Origin: Firmicutes bacterium CAG:534
Lineage (GTDB): Bacteria; Bacillota; Clostridia; Lachnospirales; Lachnospiraceae
Assembly: GCA_000436115.1 (NCBI GenBank)
Contig: FR894525.1
Span: 80,473 to 94,832 of the forward strand
Length of the DNA stretch: 14,360 nucleotides
Direction of reading: 5' to 3'
Each line of letters begins with the position of its first letter. Within the stretch, counting starts at the first letter, position 1. Positions 7,088 to 13,103 of this stretch are shown one piece after another. A model generated the notes under the pieces. That model did not search any database. It was not told the origin of the DNA and saw only the letters and a program-made list of their open reading frames with translations. Made by a program: the position numbers and the translations under genes.

Positions 7088-8146
7088 ATGAAAGGATTTG
7101 CAATGCTTAAAATTGGTGAAGTGGGATGGGTTGAAAAGGAAGTGCCGGTATGCGGCCCTATGGATGCCATATGTAAACCGCTTGCCGTAGCTATTTGCAC
7201 CTCTGATGTACACACGGTATGGGAGGGGGCAGTTGGGGAACGGAGAAACATGATTCTCGGGCACGAATGCTGTGCCGAGGTGGTTAAGACAGGGGGACTG
7301 GTGAAAGATTTTAAGCCGGGCGATAAAGTCCTCGTTCCAGCAATCACACCCGACTGGAATTCAGTGGAAGCGCAGGCTGGATATGCCATGCATTCCGGCG
7401 GAATGCTTGCAGGATGGAAATTTTCAAATGTCAAGGATGGTGTTTTTTCGGAGTATTTCCATGTGAATGATGCGGATGGAAATCTGGCAGGCTTCCCGGA
7501 GAAGATTGATAATGTGGAAGCATGTATGCTTTCAGATATGGTACCTACCGGTTTTCATGGAGCAGAACTGGCAGATATCCAGTTTGGCGACACAGTTCTT
7601 GTAGTAGGCATTGGTCCGGTAGGGCTGATGTCTGTTGCTGCCGCAACAATGCGTGGCGCATCCCACATCCTTGCAGTAGGGACCAGGCCGGTTTGTATAG
7701 AGGCGGCGAAAAGGTATGGTGCGGATGAGGTTATCAGTTATAAAAACGGAAGCATTGAAGATCAGGTACTGCATTTGACTAAAGGAAAAGGAGTCGATAA
7801 GGCGATTGTTGCAGGAGGAGATGTGGACACATTTGCCTCTGTAGTAAAATGCTTGAAACCGGGAGGTAAAATCGGGTCAGTTAATTATCTGGGAAGCGGA
7901 GACAGCATAAAAATCCCCAGATTGGAATGGGGGGTCGGCATGGGGCATAAACAGATACACGGAGGACTGATGCCGGGAGGAAGGCTTCGCATGGAAAAGC
8001 TGGGCGCGCTTGTGGCATCAGGACGACTGGATGTAAAGCCTCTGGCAACCCATGTTCTGGAGGGCTGGGAAAATATTCCAAAAGCACTTCAGCTAATGAA
8101 GGAGAAGCCGTCAGATCTGATTAAAACAGTGGTAAAGCTTGTATGA
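7088..8146 (+). CDS. adh: NADP-dependent secondary (isopropanol-type) alcohol dehydrogenase
   Basis: Zinc medium-chain dehydrogenase interconverting ketones and secondary alcohols with NADP(H); 352 residues, against 351 in Clostridium beijerinckii ADH, to which it is clearly similar along its length. Catalytic zinc ligands C37, H59 and D150 are all in the expected places (with E60 beside H59). The Rossmann motif is GIGPVG (174-179), and G198-T199-R200 with Y218 match the residues that give NADP preference in this group, Ser199 being replaced by Thr. ATG 7088 has AGGAGGAG at 7074-7081, six bases upstream; the protein then begins MKGFAML like its characterised relatives. It follows the hybrid flavoprotein by 25 bases. 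In this operon it could supply or drain NADPH, or remove a carbonyl; that role is inference. Confidence 0.93.
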   Translation: MKGFAMLKIGEVGWVEKEVPVCGPMDAICKPLAVAICTSDVHTVWEGAVGERRNMILGHECCAEVVKTGGLVKDFKPGDKVLVPAITPDWNSVEAQAGYAMHSGGMLAGWKFSNVKDGVFSEYFHVNDADGNLAGFPEKIDNVEACMLSDMVPTGFHGAELADIQFGDTVLVVGIGPVGLMSVAAATMRGASHILAVGTRPVCIEAAKRYGADEVISYKNGSIEDQVLHLTKGKGVDKAIVAGGDVDTFASVVKCLKPGGKIGSVNYLGSGDSIKIPRLEWGVGMGHKQIHGGLMPGGRLRMEKLGALVASGRLDVKPLATHVLEGWENIPKALQLMKEKPSDLIKTVVKLV

Positions 8147-8199
8147 ATTAATGTAATATAAACTAAAAAACGATTTGTTGGAAGAAGGAGGCGTATGGA

Positions 8200-8574
8200 A
8201 TGGAGCAGAAATTTTATGTATGTCATCGTTGTGGAAACTTGATTACAAAACTCAGGGAAGGAAAAAGTCCTGTAGTCTGCTGTGGGGAAATAATGGAAAA
8301 GATTATTTCAGGAACGACAGACGCAGTAATGGAAAAGCATCTCCCTGTCTGTGCTGTCGAAAACGGAAAAATCCATGTTTCCATAGGAGAGACAACACAT
8401 CCGATGGAAAACGCTCATTATATAGAATGGATTGCTTTACGGACCGGTACGGGTATTTACTGTAAATATCTTTCTCCACAGAAAATTCCTCAGGCGAGCT
8501 TTTCAATTGGTGAAGGGGAACAGATAAAAGCCGTTTATGCATACTGTAATATCCATGGTCTGTGGGAGGCCTGA
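8200..8574 (+). CDS. dfx: Desulfoferrodoxin (superoxide reductase, two-iron type)
   Basis: Cytoplasmic non-haem iron protein that reduces superoxide to hydrogen peroxide without making oxygen, typical of anaerobes; 124 residues, normal length. The N-terminal desulforedoxin centre is shown by CHRCG (8-12) and the adjacent Cys pair in VVCCGE. The C-terminal superoxide reductase centre is complete: EKH near residue 47, with the active-site Glu and first His ligand; THPMENAHYIEW with two more His; and YCNIHGLW with the axial Cys and last His. AAGGAGG at 8185-8191 lies eight bases before ATG 8200; the out-of-frame ATG at 8195 is not used. It follows adh by 53 bases and precedes the diguanylate cyclase gene by 25. 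Electrons would come from a rubredoxin, which the fusion at the end of the operon could supply. Confidence 0.96.
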   Translation: MEQKFYVCHRCGNLITKLREGKSPVVCCGEIMEKIISGTTDAVMEKHLPVCAVENGKIHVSIGETTHPMENAHYIEWIALRTGTGIYCKYLSPQKIPQASFSIGEGEQIKAVYAYCNIHGLWEA

Positions 8575-8599
8575 ACAGGAAGAGGGAAGAATAAAGTAA

Positions 8600-9961
8600 A
8601 TGCGTAAATTTGAAGTCTCAGAGAAAAAAAGGCATATAAGTATCAGGGCAATCAATCTGTCTCTGGTTGTGGTGGTAGTGTTGTTTTCCGCTATTGTTGA
8701 ATGCATCAGTATCCTGGTTGAAAAACAGTATACAGCAGCGGCAGATGTCCAGAACACATATACCATATGCAGTGATGCGGCAGATGTTTTGCAGAAGGAA
8801 TCGGATAATTTAAGCTTTGCAATAGAAGAATATGTTATTACACAGGATTTGGATGCCGTAGAAAGATATTTTGAAATTATAGATGGGGAACTTCGGGAAC
8901 ATGAGGTGGAAAGGGCAAAGGAGAGGGAGGTTGACTGCTCGGCTCTTGAGGCGGCATTATCCCTTTCCAATGAACTGGTGGAAAGAGAGCTGCATGCGTT
9001 TGCTCTGTTCTTTGCAGAAGAAAAGAATGCCGGGAATATCCCGCAGCAGGTGAGAGAGTATCCCTTGTCGGAGTTGGAAGTACAGATGCCTGGAGAAGAA
9101 AGGAAGCAGGCGGCAAGGGAATTGATCCATGGGAAGGAATATATTAAATACAAACAGAAAATATATGATAAACTGGAAACTTTTGAAAGGGATGTACTGG
9201 AGCGTACACAGATAGAAATACAGAAGGAGATGATTGGAATCTCGCGATATTTGAAATACCAGAGGGTATTTCAGGTGGTAGAAAATCTTCTTGTGATATT
9301 AATTGCCGTAGTCATTTACCGCAATGTAACGGTAGTAATGAAAAACTATTCAAGAGCAATATGCGAGGGTAAACATATAGAATTGAAAGGCCCGGACGAA
9401 CTGAGATATCTGGCCAAGACAATCAACGGCTTTCTTGAAGAACAGCAACAGAAGAAGGAAGAACTGCAGTGGCAGGCGAAATATGATTCGCTGACTCAGG
9501 TGGCGAATAAAGGAGAGACAGAGAGATATATACAAAAAAAACTGGATTGCAAGGGGGCCAGGGGGGCGCTCATATTTGTGGATATTGATGATTTCAAACA
9601 CATCAATGACAATTATGGACATGCAGAGGGAGACCGGGCAATTCAATGGGTGGTAGATGTCATCCGCCGGAGCTTTCGCGATAATGACTTCATCGGCAGA
9701 TTCGGAGGCGATGAGTTTATTCTCTGGATAGATGGTATTTCACGGGATCGTGCGTCATATATCAGGGAGAGAATAAAGGAACTGAATGAAAAGCTGCAGG
9801 AGGATAAGGGTTTAAGCGCACCTGTTTCGATCAGTGCAGGTGTAACATTCTGCATAAGCGGAGAGCAGTATGAGGATGTCCTGAAACGCGCAGACCAGGC
9901 ATTGTATATGAGAAAAAGGAGTGGAAAAAGAGGATGCCTGATCTTTGAAGAGATCATATGA
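8600..9961 (+). CDS. Membrane-bound diguanylate cyclase with extracytoplasmic sensor region
   Basis: Makes cyclic di-GMP from two GTP at the membrane; 453 residues. TM1 is about 18-38; a mostly helical extracytoplasmic region of about 180 residues (42-222) resembles four-helix-bundle sensors but matches no family I can name; TM2 is about 223-241. A short helical, HAMP-like coiled linker (about 245-292) joins the GGDEF domain (295-453). Catalytic features are intact: YDSLTQVANK, VDIDDFKHINDNYGHAEGD with the metal-binding Asp, GGDEF at 369-373, and ADQALYMRK. The I-site RxxD is present as R360-D-N-D363, so product inhibition is expected. ATG 8600 follows a purine-rich GGAAGAGGGAAG. Placement after dfx in the PerR-type operon suggests that c-di-GMP output rises under oxidative stress; this is inferred from gene order. 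Confidence 0.92.
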   Translation: MRKFEVSEKKRHISIRAINLSLVVVVVLFSAIVECISILVEKQYTAAADVQNTYTICSDAADVLQKESDNLSFAIEEYVITQDLDAVERYFEIIDGELREHEVERAKEREVDCSALEAALSLSNELVERELHAFALFFAEEKNAGNIPQQVREYPLSELEVQMPGEERKQAARELIHGKEYIKYKQKIYDKLETFERDVLERTQIEIQKEMIGISRYLKYQRVFQVVENLLVILIAVVIYRNVTVVMKNYSRAICEGKHIELKGPDELRYLAKTINGFLEEQQQKKEELQWQAKYDSLTQVANKGETERYIQKKLDCKGARGALIFVDIDDFKHINDNYGHAEGDRAIQWVVDVIRRSFRDNDFIGRFGGDEFILWIDGISRDRASYIRERIKELNEKLQEDKGLSAPVSISAGVTFCISGEQYEDVLKRADQALYMRKRSGKRGCLIFEEII

Positions 9962-9988
9962 TATTCATGCGGAAGCTTAAGAAGAAAT

Positions 9989-10017
9989 TTGACTGTGCGG
10001 TATCCGGAGCGTATTGT
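9989..10017 (+). promoter_or_regulatory. Possible internal promoter before the chemotaxis gene
   Basis: TTGACT (9989-9994) and TATTGT (10012-10017) are 17 bases apart in the 121-base gap between the cyclase and chemotaxis genes; TATAAT at 10017-10022 would give 22-base spacing. The fit is weak to moderate. If real, the last two genes could be transcribed apart from the PerR-type promoter. Nothing else is evident in this gap, and no terminator is seen. Confidence 0.3.
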
Positions 10018-10082
10018 ATAATTTGAAGAAAGGTCAATAAAAAGCTGCATAATATATAGAAGGACAGGAAAGGAAAAGAACA

Positions 10083-11573
10083 ATGAAAGACAAAAAGCAG
10101 AAACAGATTACGGAAAGAAGAACGGATAACCGGGTGGTTGCACTCTCGTATGGGATGCTTTCGCTGGTACTGATCATATCCTATATTGTTGAAGTGGTTA
10201 AGGGGAGTAGGACGGTGGGCTATATTGCGCTGTTCTGTGGGTTGGTATTGCTGCCCGGAATTCTGAACTTTGTGGTGCAGAAAAGCAACCCGGAGACGAA
10301 GCTGACCGCATTCATATTACCATTAGGATATATGCTTATGTATACTTTTGCACTTTTTACGGGAAATACGCTGGTGATTTTTGTATACATAATTCCCATG
10401 ATGTTTTTGTTTTTACTGTTTCACAATTGGAAATATACCTGTATATACAATGCTGTTGCGGTACTGGTAAATATTATATATGCGGCAGTGAAGCTTCTTG
10501 GTGAAAAGGCGGGAGACAAGCTGTTTCTGGTGGATGTGGAGATCCAGATCGGATCCATGACGCTGCTGGCGATATTCAGTGTGTTTGTGGCGTATGTGGA
10601 TGCTATCATGGTCGGACGTAAGATGGATGCCATTAGGAAAGAGAAGGAAATATCAGAAAACATGCTTGCCGGGGTGAAGGAACTTGCAGAGGTTGCCAGA
10701 CAGAAGGTGACGGAAATTAACGAGAAATCCGAGGAACTCAAGGCAGCCGCAAAATCCTCCTATGAGGCGATGGAGCAGGTCTGTACCGGTACCAATACCA
10801 CAGCGGAATCTGTGCAGGAGGAATTGGAACAGATTGACAATATGAGCAGGGATATGGATGCCATTTCCGATGCGGTAAACAATTTCTATGCAAATATGGA
10901 AGAGACGCTCGCTATCATTGATAACGGCACGGAGAATATGAGACGTCTGCATGAGACGGCTGAACGTACCAGTGTAACATCCCAATCTACTACTGAAGCG
11001 ATGGATGAACTCAATGAGAAGATTCAGAGCATCAACAATGTGGTAAAGATGATCGAGTCGATTTCTTCCCAGACCAACCTGCTATCCTTGAACGCTTCCA
11101 TTGAGGCTGCAAGGGCAGGAGAGGCAGGAAAAGGCTTCGCGGTGGTTGCGGAGGAGATCAGAAGTCTCAGCGAACAGACAGGAGAATCCTTGAAGAAGAT
11201 CAAGGAAGAGATGGCGGGCATCAATGAAAGCTCTCGCAAGGTGGCGGAAGATATGGCAGACTTAAGCGAGATTTTTGAGGATCAGAGCAGGCTTGTGGAG
11301 GATACCGGGAACATTTTCACTGAGATTTCATCCGCTGCGGGCGACATTGAAAAACAGTGCGGTGAGATCGTGGATTCTGTGGAACAGATGCAGACTTCCA
11401 AGACGGCGATTGTAAATTCCATCAGCAACGTTGGAGCGATTACCCAGGAAGTGACTGCAAACGCACAGAATACGGCGACATTAAACAAGGAAAATCTGGA
11501 AAATATCCATGAGATCAATGCTAATATTACCGGGTTGAGCGATATGATAAAGGCGCTTGGCAAAAGCGAATAG
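10083..11573 (+). CDS. Methyl-accepting chemotaxis protein with six-helix membrane N-terminal domain
   Basis: Chemoreceptor-type signal transducer, 496 residues. Six predicted membrane helices (about 18-39, 44-64, 73-92, 95-113, 117-138, 152-174) are joined by short loops, so there is no extracellular ligand-binding domain and no clear HAMP. From about 185 to the end runs a long antiparallel coiled coil with roughly 21 heptads in each arm. Its tip carries the highly conserved MCP sequence, from IESISSQTNLLSLNASIEAA (324-343) on through RAGEAGKGFAVVAEEIRSL (344-362), which binds CheA/CheW. I see no C-terminal NWxxF-type CheR tether. ATG 10083 has AGGA at 10071-10074. A receptor whose input is buried in the membrane suggests sensing of membrane redox or energy state, or of a membrane-soluble signal; with oxygen-defence neighbours aerotaxis is attractive, but no haem or flavin site can be assigned. 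Confidence 0.93.
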   Translation: MKDKKQKQITERRTDNRVVALSYGMLSLVLIISYIVEVVKGSRTVGYIALFCGLVLLPGILNFVVQKSNPETKLTAFILPLGYMLMYTFALFTGNTLVIFVYIIPMMFLFLLFHNWKYTCIYNAVAVLVNIIYAAVKLLGEKAGDKLFLVDVEIQIGSMTLLAIFSVFVAYVDAIMVGRKMDAIRKEKEISENMLAGVKELAEVARQKVTEINEKSEELKAAAKSSYEAMEQVCTGTNTTAESVQEELEQIDNMSRDMDAISDAVNNFYANMEETLAIIDNGTENMRRLHETAERTSVTSQSTTEAMDELNEKIQSINNVVKMIESISSQTNLLSLNASIEAARAGEAGKGFAVVAEEIRSLSEQTGESLKKIKEEMAGINESSRKVAEDMADLSEIFEDQSRLVEDTGNIFTEISSAAGDIEKQCGEIVDSVEQMQTSKTAIVNSISNVGAITQEVTANAQNTATLNKENLENIHEINANITGLSDMIKALGKSE

Positions 11574-11626
11574 CAGGTGGGTTAAACAACCAGCATGAGG
11601 TGATTTTATCAGAGGAGAATATTAAG

Positions 11627-12808
11627 ATGGATAAAATGGCAATGTACAGGTTAAGCTATGGGGTATTTGTTTTAACTGCCAGAGAGTCTGACAAGGATAA
11701 CGGATGTATTATTAACACGGCAATCCAGGCGGCTTCTGCCCCCAATCAGCTGAGTATCTGTGTGAATAAGGGAAACTGCACTCATGATATGATTTTGAGA
11801 ACGGGTAGGTTTACTGTATCCGTATTAAGCCAAAGTGCAGACTTTAACATATTCAGACATTTTGGATTTCAGTCTGGTCGGGAAGTAAACAAGTTTGAAG
11901 CCTTTGAGCAATGTGAGCGTGGGGAAAACGGCATTTATTATATTACAGGGGGAAGCAATGCCTATATTTCCGTAAAGGTGACAAAAACGGAGGATTTGGG
12001 CTCACATACTATGTTTATCGGCGAAGTTACGGATATGAAGGCGTTAAGTGAGGTTCCGTCTGCAACCTATGAGTATTACCTGAATCATATTAAACCCAGG
12101 CCACAGGCGGCTGAGAAAACAAAAGAAGAGAAGACGATCTGGCGCTGTAAGATATGCGGGTATGAATATATGGGGGAAGAACTCCCGGAGGATTTTATTT
12201 GTCCTGTATGTAAACATCCGGCATCCGATTTTGAAAAAATAGTCATGAAAAAGGAGGAAAACGCAATGACAGTAAACAAGTATGCGGGAACACAGACTGA
12301 AAAGAACCTGCAGGAAGCATTTGCAGGAGAGTCACAGGCAAGGAATAAGTATACCTATTTTGCATCGGTTGCAAAAAAGGAAGGTTACGAGCAGATAGCA
12401 GCGTTATTTTTGAAGACAGCAGACAATGAAAAAGAACATGCCAAGATATGGTTTAAGGAACTGGAAGGAATCGGGGATACCAAAGAAAATCTGGTTGTAG
12501 CCGCAGAAGGCGAGAACTATGAGTGGACCGATATGTATGAGGGTTTTGCAAAGACTGCTGAAGAAGAGGGTTTCCCGGAGCTTGCTGCAAAGTTCCGGGC
12601 AGTAGGAGAAATTGAGAAGTATCACGAAGAGAGATATCGAGCGCTTCTTAAGAACATCGAAATGTCTAGGGTTTTTGAAAAAAGTGAAGTAAGAATATGG
12701 GAGTGTCGTAACTGTGGTCACATTGTGATTGGAACAAAGGCGCCAGAAAAATGTCCGGTATGTAGTCACCCCCAAAGCTATTTTGAAATAAATATAGAAA
12801 ATTATTGA
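11627..12808 (+). CDS. Flavin reductase-rubredoxin-rubrerythrin-rubredoxin fusion protein
   Basis: Predicted cytoplasmic peroxide-reducing protein carrying its own electron chain; 393 residues. Residues 1 to about 160 form an FMN-binding flavin reductase domain as in high-molecular-weight rubredoxin (MYRLSYGVFVLTA at the start). A rubredoxin domain follows with C174, C177, C192, C195. From M214 a complete rubrerythrin begins: diiron ligand motifs AFAGESQARNKY, DNEKEHAK, a central helix with DMYEGFAKTAEEEGF, and EIEKYHEERY, then a second rubredoxin-type centre C360, C363, C376, C379. Electrons would pass NAD(P)H to FMN to rubredoxin to diiron to peroxide, inferred from the known roles of each module. 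ATG 11627 has AGAGGAG at 11611-11617; an in-frame GTG at 11600 has no usable site. A full ribosome-binding site and ATG also lie inside the gene at the rubrerythrin start. A strong terminator closes the operon. Confidence 0.93.
   Translation: MDKMAMYRLSYGVFVLTARESDKDNGCIINTAIQAASAPNQLSICVNKGNCTHDMILRTGRFTVSVLSQSADFNIFRHFGFQSGREVNKFEAFEQCERGENGIYYITGGSNAYISVKVTKTEDLGSHTMFIGEVTDMKALSEVPSATYEYYLNHIKPRPQAAEKTKEEKTIWRCKICGYEYMGEELPEDFICPVCKHPASDFEKIVMKKEENAMTVNKYAGTQTEKNLQEAFAGESQARNKYTYFASVAKKEGYEQIAALFLKTADNEKEHAKIWFKELEGIGDTKENLVVAAEGENYEWTDMYEGFAKTAEEEGFPELAAKFRAVGEIEKYHEERYRALLKNIEMSRVFEKSEVRIWECRNCGHIVIGTKAPEKCPVCSHPQSYFEINIENY
12251..12268 (+). promoter_or_regulatory. Internal ribosome-binding site and start codon for free-standing rubrerythrin
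   Basis: AAGGAGG at 12251-12257 is followed after eight bases by ATG 12266-12268, in frame with the fusion gene. Initiation here would give a 180-residue protein, the normal length of a stand-alone rubrerythrin, beginning MTVNKYAGTQTEKNLQEAF, which looks like a genuine rubrerythrin N terminus. Whether the site is used is not known. Confidence 0.65.
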
Positions 12809-12813
12809 TATTC

Positions 12814-12845
12814 AAAGAGGCTGACTGAATAGTCGGTCTCTTTTT
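12814..12845 (+). terminator. Intrinsic terminator of the PerR-type operon
   Basis: AAAGAGG-CTGACT (12814-12826) pairs with AGTCGG-TCTCTTT (12831-12843) around a GAAT loop, 13 pairs including two G-U wobbles, with a T-run through 12845. It starts five bases after the stop codon of the rubrerythrin fusion and is the only convincing terminator between 5225 and here. Confidence 0.92.
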
Positions 12846-12880
12846 AACTGCAACAGAATAAGTAAAAACAGGGAAAGTGT

Positions 12881-12899
12881 TTTGTGAAAGTTTCACAAA
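12881..12899 (+). promoter_or_regulatory. Perfect 9-1-9 palindrome, candidate operator
   Basis: TTTGTGAAA-G-TTTCACAAA is a perfect inverted repeat of 19 bases, placed about 115 bases upstream of the -35 of the starch-binding gene. It loosely recalls catabolite-response (cre-like) symmetry but lacks the central CG. The binding protein is unknown. Confidence 0.55.
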
Positions 12900-12952
12900 T
12901 ATTCAGGGAAACAAAAGGAAACATCAAAAACAATGTAAAAATCATATAAAAT

Positions 12953-12980
12953 CAAATATTCATATTTGTTGAAAACAAAT
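12953..12980 (+). promoter_or_regulatory. Two overlapping AT-rich palindromes, candidate operator
   Basis: CAAATAT-TC-ATATTTG (12953-12968) and ATTTGTT-GAA-AACAAAT (12964-12980) are both perfect inverted repeats sharing five bases, so only one can be extruded or paired at a time. AT-rich DNA gives dyads easily, so these could be chance, but two perfect seven-base arms side by side are notable. Confidence 0.4.
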
Positions 12981-12989
12981 AAAAATGAA

Positions 12990-13003
12990 GGAAAACGGTT
13001 ACC
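12990..13003 (+). promoter_or_regulatory. LacI-family-like operator half-symmetric site
   Basis: GGAAAAC-GGTTACC is an imperfect dyad (five of seven positions symmetric) with the central CG typical of LacI/CcpA/MalR-type sites. It ends ten bases before the -35 TTGACC of the starch-binding gene, a sensible place for a sugar-responsive regulator. The assignment is tentative. Confidence 0.4.
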
Positions 13004-13013
13004 TAAAAACAAA

Positions 13014-13043
13014 TTGACCGTCTGAAAAGACAGCCGTTATAAT
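13014..13043 (+). promoter_or_regulatory. Promoter of the starch-binding surface protein gene
   Basis: TTGACC (13014-13019) and a perfect TATAAT (13038-13043) are separated by 18 bases, which gives a start near 13050 and a leader of about 54 bases. The spacer holds a small GTCT-GAAA-AGAC dyad. Confidence 0.75.
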
Positions 13044-13103
13044 AAAAATAACCAAAAGGAAAGTGCACTTCTGACCGGAATAAAAAAGAAAAGAGAGGAT
13101 ATT

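Noticed and set aside
10017..10022. TATAAT at 10017 as part of a good promoter for the chemotaxis gene
   Set aside because: The only reasonable -35 (TTGACT) is 22 bases away; the alternative TATTGT has better spacing but a poor match. No sigma-28 flagellar-type promoter was found either.
11600..11626. GTG at 11600 as the start of the rubrerythrin fusion
   Set aside because: GAGG touches the GTG with no spacer, whereas ATG 11627 has AGAGGAG at a proper distance and begins the conserved flavin reductase domain.
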